A stretch of DNA of 64,000 nt. It comes from Rhopalosiphum padi. Taxonomy: Eukaryota > Arthropoda > Insecta > Hemiptera > Aphididae. A model generated the notes under the pieces. That model saw only the letters and a program-made list of their open reading frames with translations, was not told where the DNA came from and searched no databases. The stretch is from contig NC_083598.1 in the NCBI RefSeq assembly GCF_020882245.1, positions 1,791,178 to 1,855,177 of the forward strand, in the 5' to 3' direction. Positions 1 through 12,100 of this stretch are shown piece by piece. A program made the position numbers and the translations under genes. The stretch's first letter is position 1; each line of letters opens with the position of its first letter.

Positions 1-1243
1 GTTGTGCCGGCAATTGGCTGTGGTGTCCGATGGACATGGTCAGCTGCGGTTGTGGATGTGGATGGTAATAGTAGTACATGCCTTGACCGGCCATCAGTCG
101 CCACGATAGTTCGGCGATCAGCGACAGCGTCTGATGCCTTTCATGTATCATCAGGCACACGGTGCTCTCCTCAACCACCTGTTTCAGCACGTTAAGGTAC
201 TGGAGCTTCATATATTCCTCTTGAGGCGCGCAAAAGTGATTTTTCAAATAGTTCTCCAGCTTGGCGCGCTGCTGGTGTATATCAGAAAAGTCGATGAAGA
301 ACCTGGAGCACATATACCGCTCCAGCTTTTTGGTGCCGTCACCGTCGTAGTCAGGCGCGTAGTTGCGCAACAACAGGTTGCAGTACTTGAGCAGCCCGCC
401 GCCCCGGATTTCCTCGGGGTTCCTGGTGACTATCAGCTTGTTCTCCAGGTGATACATGGCATCCCGGAAGTCACCGTACACGGATTCGCCGACTACGGTT
501 GGGTAGAAGCTCTCGCTAATCGGCACACCGCTGGAACACTCGTAAAACAGCAGCAGCGAGTCGAGTACGATCTGAAACGAATCGACGCTGAACTCGAACG
601 GCCTCTTCATTCGGTCGACGAACTTGAGCTCGACGTTCCGCTGGCCCGGCAACGTGCCCAGTGATATAAGCGACCACCGGTCGCCGTCCTTGTTCACCTT
701 GACCATTTTGCTCACGTATGCCTCCTTGATGCTGCACGGCGTCATCCTCTTGCGGCTGACTCCTTCCGGTAGCAAATCGACCAGTGCCCGGAGCACAGCC
801 GACTTGACGCGGTCGAAATCCCGGTTCCCGGACAGGCTGATGTTGAATATCAGGTCCAGGTCGTTGTATGGCTGGGTGTCTGTGGTCAGCACGTGCGAAG
901 CCGCCCCGCCGTTCAGTCTAATACTCCGTACTTGAAAGCACGTGTCGTCGGCGTCCGGCGACGGTGCCGCAGACCGTTCGGTCGGGAACGCAACGTCGTC
1001 GTCCTCAGGAGCTGCTTGAGCGCGCAGTCGGTCGCGTACCATCGCCACCAAGTCGCGAAGGCGCACCTCGAGCGTGGGGAAATTTCCACGGCCGTGGATG
1101 CTGACCGTCTCGTCCATCACGTCGTTTAGTCGGGCCACCTGTTCGTAGCTCAGGACGGCCAGGCGGCTGAGATCGGTTTGTTGTGCGCGGCCACCCGGGG
1201 TGGCGGCGGCTCCGCGATGGCCACCATCGCACGTGGATAACAT
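1..1243 (-). CDS. TENT5: TENT5 (FAM46) terminal nucleotidyltransferase, C-terminus beyond left edge
   Basis: The minus strand is open from the ATG at 1243 to the left edge, giving about 414 codons. The family comprises non-canonical poly(A) polymerases that extend mRNA tails. Family landmarks run in order: HGRGNFPTLEV near residues 50-60, the nucleotide-binding LNGGAASHVL at about 110-119, the catalytic YNDLDLIF with its DxD pair at about 128 and 130, then FVDRMKRPFEFSVDSFQ, GDFRDAMYHLENKL, NPEEIRGGGLLKYCNLLLR, ERYMCSRFFIDF and ESTVCLMIHERHQTLSLI. An acidic insertion of roughly 25 residues (about 77-101) separates the first conserved block from the GGAAS motif, and the C-terminal end is Tyr/His/Gln-rich. 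The frame stays open upstream of this ATG to a polypyrimidine-AG acceptor next to 1297, so the true start may be in an upstream exon. GC content is far higher than in the flanking DNA. Plus-strand ORFs here are shadows. Confidence 0.93.
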   Translation of the reverse strand, partial: MLSTCDGGHRGAAATPGGRAQQTDLSRLAVLSYEQVARLNDVMDETVSIHGRGNFPTLEVRLRDLVAMVRDRLRAQAAPEDDDVAFPTERSAAPSPDADDTCFQVRSIRLNGGAASHVLTTDTQPYNDLDLIFNISLSGNRDFDRVKSAVLRALVDLLPEGVSRKRMTPCSIKEAYVSKMVKVNKDGDRWSLISLGTLPGQRNVELKFVDRMKRPFEFSVDSFQIVLDSLLLFYECSSGVPISESFYPTVVGESVYGDFRDAMYHLENKLIVTRNPEEIRGGGLLKYCNLLLRNYAPDYDGDGTKKLERYMCSRFFIDFSDIHQQRAKLENYLKNHFCAPQEEYMKLQYLNVLKQVVEESTVCLMIHERHQTLSLIAELSWRLMAGQGMYYYYHPHPQPQLTMSIGHHSQLPAQ

Positions 1244-1297
1244 GGCGGCGGGTCGCACGTGGTTGAGGTCTGTCGAAACGTTTAGACGTCCGTTCTG
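1244..1297 (-). other. 5' extension of the TENT5 exon up to a splice acceptor
   Basis: Read on the minus strand, a T-rich tract ending in ACAG precedes position 1297. The 54 bases between it and the ATG at 1243 are open in the TENT5 frame. They are either 5' UTR or further N-terminal coding sequence. Confidence 0.5.
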
Positions 1298-3320
1298 TAA
1301 AAAAAAACACACAGTTACGGTTAACCGAATCGAATAGAAAACACCTATTTATAAAATATAATAACATGTAATTGCGGTGTGTAAACCTTAACCACACGGC
1401 GACAACGGCTTAAAGGCGATTCACATAAGTAGGTATGTTACATCATTGAACAGTGGGTTGTTCAAGGGCAAACGAACAAAGGTCGACGTTACACTATTGT
1501 AATATATACTACTGTAAGAAAGGTCGATTTCGAAATCATCGCCCGAGTGGAGCATGTGCGTTGCCATATGTGTCGAGTCGTCGAACCTCACACAACACGT
1601 ACTAACTACAGGTACAACAAACAATACTGGTGACGTATTAAACTGAAACCGACAGGTGTAAGGCGGGTTCACGGGTATGTTTTCGTCTAACGTGTCCAAA
1701 AGTCAAACTCCAAAAAAAAAAATTCAATTCGGAAAATTCTCCGATGGACCGCATGGTTAATGAATAATACCATATGATTACCACGGCCAATCAAAATACG
1801 AAAAAAGCCACCCGACAGAAGACGTAGCTATAACCCCGGGCTAGACGAGCGTGAAAACTGTAATACGCGTTGGTTCACATATTTATTAACGATACGTGTT
1901 TACGCACGTCGTGTTGACAACGATCGGCGTTGAGTCCGCGAATGACTATAGGCACAGCAGCTGTGCACACTGCACACCGCCGGCGACACACGGTTAGCGG
2001 TGTAGGTTACCAACAACTATAATACTTGTTACGATGACAGACCGTGACGATCAAATACGCAGAGAATGATGCGCGTGATGACGTTACAGCAACGTCAACC
2101 GAAATTTGCGTTTGCTCAGATCGACGAAAAACAAAAAAAAAATACGATCGGTCCGGTGACGTACCGATCAGTCGACACGCGTACAGATTTGGCAGATATT
2201 TTTTCCACCAACAAATCGTGACGAGTGGTGCCCGACAAAACGTCGAAGCGATTGCGGAATCATAAGATTATTATTACGTCGAAATCATGTATTGTTTTTT
2301 TTTTTAAATGCAATAACGCATAATATAGGTACACTATAAAATATTATAAAAATAACCAATATAACAATACGCTGCAATAATTCATAATTTTTTCAGCAAA
2401 TTGTTTACTTGCCATTTTATTGTTTAGACCGACAACATCGTAAACAATACGATTTTTAATTTATAAATAACAGACAGGTAGAGGTATTAACGAATATTTT
2501 AAACAACAGTGATGTTTTTACCAACATTGAGGCGAATTTTATAAAATTATAAATCGAACGGAAGAATTACGTTGACAAATCTGGACCATTGTGCTCCATC
2601 GACCTATAGCGAGCACATTAAGAGTCAAGGACGACAATAATACAGATTTTATTTTGGTCAACGTTTGAATTATTGATATATTATCACGATCGTAGTACCT
2701 ACCTAAATATACAATATGTAAATTGCAGTAAACAACCTTATGTTTGCAAAATTACGCAGCTAACGAATTAGGAATACAATCTGCATACTCGCTATAAAAA
2801 AAAAGGATTTTGAACAGAATAAATGCCTACCTAATTTAAATCAAGACAATATATTATACATCTATTTTATACAGTATAAACGTTTTTAATAATTATAATA
2901 ATCGATGGGCTCTTCTAATCAAACTTGTTAATTTATTTTTTTGACATTTCAACGATAGATAACGGAAAAATCACGAAAATACAAAAAACATGGTAAGGCA
3001 CTTACACGCGACCTTCGCATATGGTCCGATTATATTATCGCCGTAATCGAATTTCCGGTAACCGATAAAATAAAACACGGGAAAAAAAATATCGACCATT
3101 CACGATCCGTTTATAAAACGAAACATGTCACACACACGTAGATAATGTTAATATTATTATTCAAGAATACTATAGTATCAAGCAGCGAGATATCAATACT
3201 GCTGCAAGTATAATATTATTGTTGTTATTATTATCGTGGTGATAAACCGACGAAAACGAAAAAATTCACGGCAGGCGGCGAGGACGAGGTTTTATCCGAG
3301 AGCAGCAGCTGCTCGCTTAC
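1298..3320 (-). other. Probable TENT5 first intron
   Basis: This AT-rich stretch has no recognisable coding. It is bounded on the minus strand by a donor (ACG then GTAAGC) at 3320 and an acceptor (TTTACAG) at 1298. The pairing is inferred from the two sites and their compatible phase. Confidence 0.35.
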
Positions 3321-3488
3321 CGTGGGCGCGGCGGCGACGAACCTTCTGGAACATTCTATACGCGGCGCGTCCTGCGGGGTAGAGGGAAGAGGAAAAGCCC
3401 TGTGGGAACGGTACGAATTCGCGAACGTTCGACGGCGGCGGCGGCGGAGGGACACCGCGTGCGCGGATATTTCGATGAATGGATGCAT
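3321..3488 (-). other. Possible TENT5 5' exon (UTR or coding)
   Basis: On the minus strand an ATG at 3488 opens a frame rich in Arg, Ala and Pro. It reaches a good splice donor at 3320 in phase 0, matching the phase-0 acceptor at 1297. Joined, the two would add about 56 plus 18 residues to the TENT5 N-terminus. No known N-terminal motif is recognised, so it may equally be an untranslated exon that happens to be open. Confidence 0.3.
3339..3356. promoter_or_regulatory. Four-unit heat shock element
   Basis: GAAccTTCtgGAAcaTTC is a perfect run of four alternating nGAAn pentamers, the binding pattern of heat shock factor trimers. A further GAAcgTTC pair lies at 3423-3430. Both sit in the GC-rich block upstream of TENT5. 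Which gene they serve is not shown by the sequence. Confidence 0.6.
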
Positions 3489-5319
3489 ATCAAAAATAAT
3501 ATGATATTTAATTACTTTGTACTTAATTTAAAATTTGCAAGAGACGTGAATATGAAAATGTAAAAAAAAACAAAAATCGTAAATCGTCGTACTTTGAGGT
3601 ATAAGTCTTTTTCCATCATACTAAGCGACCCAGTCCCTGTGGCGTCGTCTTTGCGGCTTCTGGCGTGCGTGAACTGCACGATTTCGAGAAGAAACAGAGT
3701 AATGTTCTCAAACTCTACCTCCTCCTGCACCGGTGCGCGGTGGTGAGCTGTTTTTGATCGGCAAAAATAACGTCTATTTGATGAACGCACCACACGCGGC
3801 TCGGATCACTGACGGCGGCGGAACACGTAAAAATACGAGTCAGCGACGACACGGCAGCGGCAGTAGCAGCAGCAGCGGCTACTTGGCGACGAGCGGACCG
3901 GAGGGCGCACACACACAACGCAACGATCGGCCACCGCAAACGAAACGGAACTACTGCCGCGGTACGGCCGATTCGCGATCAGTCGTCGCCGGCGACGACC
4001 CGCGCGCTGATCCCCACCTCCCACCAAATGCAGTGCCGACGACAGCGACACCACCACCGCACTCGGTCGGGTTACCGCCACCGACGCGTTTGGTATTTAC
4101 CGTGTGGACCGGTAATTATTGTACACGAATCTCTGCCGGCGACCGAACGGTGCCGGCCACGCGGGTGTTTACCGCGTACGGTCTAAAAATATCGTCCAAA
4201 GGGCAAGGCGAAACGGTAGAGCGGCGATGCCAGAAAAAATAAATACCAGCCGTATATCTAATTACTAGATAAGTCTTACCGTTTTATACGCCAACGGCAG
4301 GCACTGTCTAGTACAATACAGCTGCGGCTACCCATCGTAAAACGCGGCGACTATATAATAATTATCTATCGTGGGCGTGGGTGTGAATAGGGTGGTTGAG
4401 GGAGTAAAAACGGGTTAACGGGGTTAAGACCAATTGATCTGTGAAACTCGACTTTGTATATAAAATAATTAGAATTTCAAAATGATATTATAATGTATTA
4501 TAAATATTTGTATTGCTTTTTTTGAAATAAAACTTCTACCAGGGGGAGGCCCTTTGTAAATCTATTAACAAATGCCGCGTAATCGCACCGATTATAATTT
4601 ATAATTTATCATAAACGCAACGACTTAAACGTAGTTAATGATTTAACGATTTAGTATTATTCGTCTTCGTGATGAGTCTACTTATAGGTACCTATATAAT
4701 TAAAATAAAATGTTTTTAAATCAAAACAAGTAGGTAAACTATAAAAAATTGTAATAGGTAGTTATTATAGCTAAAAGCAAATTTTGAACATTAATTTACG
4801 TCACAACTTTATGTCAATACAAAATTATTTATAATATTTTATGTAATTTAGTATTATATATTAAAGATATCCCAATTCATTTTTTTTTTAACTCATAAAC
4901 AATTGATTTTTAATTATACAAATTGTATTATTGGGATTAAAACAAATTTTGAGTTATGTAATCTAAGATTATTTTGGATAAAACTTGGTTTGTTACTTAT
5001 TTCAGCAGTCAATTTATGTGGTATCGTGGTATTAGGTTAAAAAGGTCACACACGGTTATTTTATAATTTATCAAACCATCATGGTACTATTAACCAACAT
5101 CATATTGTATTCATGTGTATTATATTTAAAAAAATTGAATCATTACCTACAGTATTTTTGAATACATATTACAAAAGACGGAATATAGGGAAAATAGTGA
5201 CGTAAGCATAAAAAATGCGCTTCGTTTAATGAAGGAGGAACAGGAATGAAAAGGGATGAAGAGGGATAGTGGTGGTTTATGTATTCCTTCCTTTTTTTTT
5301 TATTATAATCCCAAATGGT

Positions 5320-5350
5320 CTGACGCCAACGGGAGTAGCGTGGGCGTCAG
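5320..5350. other. Short perfect hairpin
   Basis: CTGACGCC at 5320-5327 is followed after 15 bases by its exact reverse complement GGCGTCAG at 5343-5350. No T run follows and no known element is recognised. Confidence 0.4.
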
Positions 5351-5356
5351 GCGATA

Positions 5357-5364
5357 TGACGTCA
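5357..5364. promoter_or_regulatory. Palindromic CRE/ATF-type site
   Basis: TGACGTCA is the full cyclic AMP response element palindrome. Related sites TGACGTAA (5198-5205) and TACGTCAT (5381-5388) lie within 200 bp. No gene start is visible nearby, so function is inference only. Confidence 0.35.
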
Positions 5365-8300
5365 TTTGAACGACGAGATCTACGTCATAGTCCATAGGCA
5401 ACACTAACATTCGGGTCGGGAGCTATATTCCAAAATTCCTTAAAAGTGCATTTGCATTAATTCTTTATTATTCAACTGTTATCTCTATATTATAATCATT
5501 TTGAACTTGATTTATTATAATATTGGTTTTGTTGAATTTCTTGATCAGCGATGAATACTTTATTGTTTTTTCCTTTGTTTAATTTACACAAAAACCCAAA
5601 ATGCTACTTTTTTTAAATAAATAAAATATATATTATGTTAAATATCCAACATTTGTCTAATTAATTATATAAAATAATTATAATCATTTTGTGGCTGCTG
5701 TAGATCCCCTAAAATTATTTAAACCCATATTATTTAATTAAAAATATTTCTTCCATAGCTCATGTTAGTGATACATTTTACAAGATCATAATAATAACCA
5801 TTAAAAATACGGTAGTTTATATAGATTATAAGTACTTTAGTACTACTAAAAGTAATAAGTTAAAAATAAATGATAATAATTTCAACGAATAATTAATAGC
5901 CTCTTAATCTAATAAAAAAAAAAAACACTAATTTTAAATGTAATATTTTTGATAGATACTTTATGAAATATTTAATATCAAACACAAGTGAATATATTTC
6001 TAAATTGAGGGAGGGGATAACCAATTATTATATATAAAACGTGTGAATAGACAATTATTTAACGCCTTACGAGTACTCAAAACAAATTTGATAATTTTTG
6101 ATATATGAATAGATTTATATTTAAATTTATTGGTAAACATTAAATCATCTGTTCAGAATTTCAAACATGAGATATTTAAAATGATTTGTGATGATACTTT
6201 TACACGAGTAATCAGGCCAAATTTAATTTAATTAAATCTTCAAACGTTTCATAATATTACTGCTACTCATTATATTCGATAACCCTAATTTAAAAATGTC
6301 TTTGTAGAGTAATAATGATTAATCAACGAATATTAGCTATTCAATTCAGATTTGTTTATATATAAAAATTGTACCAATTTTTATTCAAAAATGATTATTT
6401 ACAAAAAATTTCTGTACAGCTATTTGTATGTTTAATATTGGTATTACTAGGATTAATTTACAAAACATACCATTAATATTGCTTAAGAGTTTCAAAAAGT
6501 CCTAATGTATTTATATGCAATTATAACTGAATTAATATAAAATTATGTAAACATTTAACAGTGTCATAAAGCTCTAAAGCAATAATTTGATTTGCATAAA
6601 GCAAAATGTATACAATTTTTTAATGTGGTACACAATTACTTGAATACCTATTTTTGTTACATTTTGGTACACTTATAAATATGAGAATAAAAATCAAATA
6701 ATAATTGGTTATCTATTATAAGTTTTAAAATCAACTACAAACATTAAAATTCGAAATTCGAAACGAAATAGTAAATTCTTGTAAGATTATAATAAGATCA
6801 AATTCTATAATGTAACTGTAGAAATTTCTTTATTATAATTTATATTATGTAATGTGAACATTTTATTTAAGTATTTTAGAAATATACTGAAATTTAAGGA
6901 AATCTAAAAAGCATATACCTAACAATTTTCCATGTAATATATGATTCGAATTTTTTACTAACAAGTTAGAAATATCAAAAAAAAAATTTTAAACATTAAA
7001 AATTGAAGAATATTGGACATCAAAACATTTCACAGACTAATCAGTAATCATAATATTAATAATTTGTTTTCAGTTAGTAACCGTTGCATAATAATGTTCT
7101 AATATAGTTCTCAAGGTTGAAATGTCAAACACAAATTCTTTTATCTCACCTAGTGAACTTCACTCACATATTTATGAATTCGACCAAAAATAAAACCAGG
7201 TTGATAGTTACCAATAAAATACCTAGGAATAATAAAAACAATCACATTATTTTTTGAACTACTCTTAAGGGGAAACATAAATTTGGGTCATTTAGATTAG
7301 ATTACCTTTAAATATCTTTCAGAAAAAAAAATTAATTAATTGCTTAACTAATATTCCTAACGCTAACACTTTTCTTAACGATTGTTTTTACTTATAAAAA
7401 AGAATTTCAAAGAAAATAAATAACTTTAATACTGATAAAACAAAAATGGTTTTATATTCATACTTTTATCACTGTCATCTAATAAGCACATTATAAAATA
7501 ATTTTTTTTTTGAGTCTAACAAGTTTTTAAAATAAAATAATAAAATATGAGTAAGTAATAAAAATATATTAGTGAATACTATTTTGAAATATTCAGATAT
7601 TTTTCGAATGGTAACAGATTGTTTATTTATTAGCTTAAGAAAAATCGAATATTGTCCTATTCAGTAAATCGTTTAGAATCTAAATTATGTTTGTCAGATT
7701 AAATAAAATAAAAAGAATCAACCAAAACATTCCTCTAGGGATTGGAATTCCTAATGGGATTAAGAATCTTTATTATTTATTAACGTAATATCAGTTTCCA
7801 TATAAATAAATCCAATCTGCCAGTAATTTAAATTTTAAATGTAAAAAAATGGGTGATCCACACCATACAACATTAATAATAATAATTAATATAAGTAATA
7901 ACACACGGTTGAACAAAAATAAAAATGCATATTAATTTTACACTTTTAAGTTTTAATGATTTAATCCATATCTTAATACATAATGGAAACAGTTGATACT
8001 TAATACATACATAATGGACAAAAATATTTCTGAAATTTAATCGAAGTGCCTTAAAAATAGATTTGGAAATATTAAGTGGGATATGTTCTATAAGACTAAA
8101 ATAGATATTAAATAATTTTAATTGTGTATATACACTAATATACGTCTATATAGTGCATATATATATATATATATATTACACAAAAATATAGTTTTAAAGT
8201 GCAGTCCAAACTCCCAAACCAATATGCCGGAACAAAATTTATAATATAGAATTTAATTTAAATTTATTTTCATTAAAATTATATGTACGTTTTTACACAA

Positions 8301-9100
8301 ATATGTATTCTACAAAAATATAACATATTATTAGTAAAAATTGCTTTAAAATAAATTAATGAGTATAAAAACTTAATATTATGCTTGTTTGTACATTAAA
8401 ATATTTAAACTTATTATTGTTTAAGAAGAGGAAGATTATTAAAATACCTAATCATAATAACCCTATATATAAGCTTGTTTTCTCAAAATTAAGACATTAG
8501 ATGAGAACAATACAATAATAATCATTGTTAGTAGTCACATGGCAAAGGATACGCGGAGTGCAGAACTTTATTAAACTATGAGAATTGAGATGCTTCAGTT
8601 GATGACATGTACAGTAATACAAATATTAATTGATCGATTTCCAATGATGAACATATTAGAATCAAATAGACCAAAATATTAATATTTAATGATTATATTT
8701 GTAAGCAATAATACATTTAAATAAAAGTACGTATATAATACGTATTTAAACATTAATATTTTATTTTTCGACAAAGCATGTGTATTATCTAAGTAAAATT
8801 ATTAATTAGTATAAGCGTCAAAAAATGTAATTTTATTAAATAAATAAACTTATACCCGTATAAAAATAATTTTGCAATATTTTAATGTTAAAATGTTTAA
8901 TTTCTGATTTTTTAACCAGTATAGGTATCATTATTAATTATTTTAAATTGTATATTATATCTATTATCCCATATATTTAATAAAAATACATCAGCAAACC
9001 TAAGATTGCAGAACAAATAAATTACTAAATAGGTAGGTGGTAAACTGAATTATTAGATTCAATCGAACCTATTGTCAACAACTAAAAAGTGACTCATGCT

Positions 9101-12100
9101 AGGTCATTTAAAGAAAACTGTTTGGTATCGTCGCAACGGTAACATTTAAGGTGGTTCTCCTCCGTCGATTAATTGTGGGGGAGAGTGTGTCCACCAAGGT
9201 CTTCGGGAGAACGTGCGTTATTACACAATCATGCGTTCGAGTTAATATGCGAACGGTTTATTAATCTGAATCTCCGATCACTCCCAACTTAAATAAACAT
9301 AACGCATTAAATATTGCATAGAATGTATTTTGAACTTATATATATGATATATGATATTATATTATAATATAGATTATACATAATACACGTAATATATATA
9401 TTAATATTTAAAATATACCACTAATTTTTAAGAAATAGAAGAAAAACTAAAATATATTATATTTATTTTATTATAATATAAAGAACCAATGTCAGGGTAG
9501 TGGTTTAGTCTTTCAAGAGAGAATGGCCACGGCCTCGAAATACCTGAACAGTACCCGTGTATAATCGGCGGTTAAACGCATGCTAACTATGCGGCTCAAA
9601 ATTGATGTAATTGGTGGTAAAGGTTTTTATTATTGCAACTATCTCCTATGAATATTTAATGTTGCATAAGGATATTCTATAATTTAAACATGAAATATTT
9701 AATTTCATGAATTTGAATTAAAGAAAAAAAAATTCAATAGCAATTAGCCACGTATTTTTCCGGATATATTTCAAATTACATTATGTTTTTATATCGTCAT
9801 GCAATTTTGTTTATATTATGATTAAGTACAATAAATATAAAGATGAGTTAATTTATGTTGAATATTTTAGCTTAAATCGAAAATGTTATCGTCGAACATT
9901 GTTATCAAATATGGAGTTGGGTATCTAAAATATGCGTAGGCGTCATAGAAAATAAAACTCATTTAAACCTTTTGATGATACTTTCCCCGTTGTATTTTCA
10001 TTGTTAATATAAATTTAAGGAACTGTATAAGTAGTGGGTGGAAAACTTGTATGGAACGTCAACCGGAAGGAGATGACCCGTTTTCTTTCCGGTGGCGTAT
10101 ATCCTAGTTTTAATAGTTTTGAAACCATCAAATTATATAGTATTATTTTTATAAATGAAAATCGCAGAATTTATTTAACATTTAAATTTTAATAAATAAC
10201 CTCAGGTTTTATTGATCTATTTTTACAAAAACTGATTGATTTAATAAGTATTTTTGTTCTAGTAAAAATTTTATCTTTGAAATAATTTTGAAACTTTCGA
10301 TTAAGTATACGTATTGCAATAAATCAACTCTACAGAGAATGTACTATATACCTGATATTTACGTGCATTTTATTACAATCGAGGTCCCGCGAATAAAAAC
10401 GAATTTCTGAAGGAATGACCTTACTGCGTCATTGGGTACAACACAGATCTGCCAAAAACAACGTGCTATTACGTTTTTTTGCCTAATGTGGAACGTCTCG
10501 AACGATTCAGTATAATAAGTATACAAGGTAAACAATCAATATAATATGTTTATAGGTGCGGTTAAAATTATAAAAGCTACTGGGAAAATACAAAATTAAA
10601 CTTTCTTTACAAAATGAGGATTTATATATATTTTTTTAAACAATATCAATCATAGCTGATTATAATATAAATCATATAATCATATAATATAATGAATTTA
10701 AAAGTGATTTATTTTATATCAATAATTATAAGTTGTAAGTTTATAAGTTATAACTAACCAGTCGTCGTCAATTTTAGGTTTACTTCAACTAAACACGATG
10801 GTTGGCGTTTATGTAGACTATAGACAGGATAAAATTGTGTAGACTACCACATTTCATAACATAGATGAAAAACAAAAACTACAAATCAATTTTTCTTTTT
10901 AACACTTAACAAATTATTATCTCAAATTCATTACATAATGAATTACTTAAAAATTGAAAACAATTACATAAGTACTAAATTTTGGTATTGGTTCAAATTA
11001 TACCTATTTCTTAGACCTTAAGCAATAAAAATGAATAGTATTAACATAGGCGAAACTTTTGTACAATGTTATAGAAGAACTTACCTATATATTTTATACA
11101 ATTAATACTCTGAACAATGTTTTTTGTATTAATATTTAATATACTTAGAAATTAGTAAATGTTTTTACGTATACCGTGTTACTGCAACGAAAATACGGAC
11201 ATAGTACATTATATTAAAACAAATATAGACAAATAAATTTAATAGAAATATAAATTAAAAAATCTATTCTTATTTCTTAAAACGTATTTAACTTATATTA
11301 TGCACCTTATAATATTATGTATCATTATTGTAAATAGTATTAAAAATATATATGTATATTGTTTCAAATAATTATAAAAACGGTATTTTAATTTTTTTAA
11401 ATAATATATTATTTATTAAATTATTATGTACCCCAACCCCATCTGTATCATTTTTGAAGCCGATAACCTCTCGGCATTAGATCAGGCTATTGTCTGACCC
11501 GTAGTTTTATGAGTATTAAAAGTGACTCGTGTTAAGTCAAGTATAGTATACCACAAATCGTATAATAATATCATGTTTTCAAATTATATAAAATATGTAA
11601 TAACTATTTATAGATATGAACAATAATGTACAATGTACTAATATTAGATTTTGCAGATTTATTTTTTGATGGTGATAATCGAACTGAGCCACTAAGGTGG
11701 AAATGAAAGCAAACTTAAGGTTACTGTGGTTAATAAATAATACTTATAATATACTAAAAAAAGTTAAATGTTAAAATAAATCCACTTTTTATGCCTTTTA
11801 TCTTATCAATTTTGAATACACCAGATAAAATTATAATTAAACTATAAACAGTACAAACTAATGGAAAAAAAATGTAGAAATGTAATACTACAAATTTCAT
11901 TTGTTTTTTTTTATCCGGAGTAACCTCAGCCAAATACTTAGGGTGTATAGATGATGATTATTTTAAATGGATTTCATATCGATTGATCAACTAACAATCT
12001 AAATTGTAGGTACTCATTTCCCAACACAACCTTTTTTACAGGGAGTATGTGATGAACTATAATACATATAATATTATGTTTAAATTAAAAAGTAGAAATA

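Larger units (their letters stand above)
3220..4250. promoter_or_regulatory. GC-rich, CpG-rich island upstream of TENT5
   Basis: This kilobase is much richer in G+C and CpG than the AT-rich DNA on either side. It has short open frames on both strands, none resembling a known protein. The likely reading is a promoter and first-exon region, most simply for TENT5 on the minus strand. CGG, CAG and related triplet runs cause the spurious open frames. Confidence 0.45.
4251..9100. other. AT-rich stretch without recognisable gene
   Basis: No open frame of note or known protein is visible. Contents include homopolymer runs, an AT dinucleotide run at about 8155-8176, and a short GC-richer patch with cyclic-AMP-response-like sites at 5198-5388, listed separately. 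Confidence 0.7.

Noticed and set aside
134..1129. Plus-strand open frames (176, 103 and 78 codons)
   Set aside because: They run antisense to the TENT5 exon, whose minus-strand frame shows many conserved motifs.
3231..4242. Several open frames on both strands, up to 169 codons
   Set aside because: Driven by CpG- and triplet-rich composition; low-complexity Arg/Ser/Thr/Pro products with no domain. One minus-strand frame is kept only as a possible 5' exon.
9495..9610. Possible tRNA or structured RNA
   Set aside because: No cloverleaf or box A/B pattern could be made out by eye.
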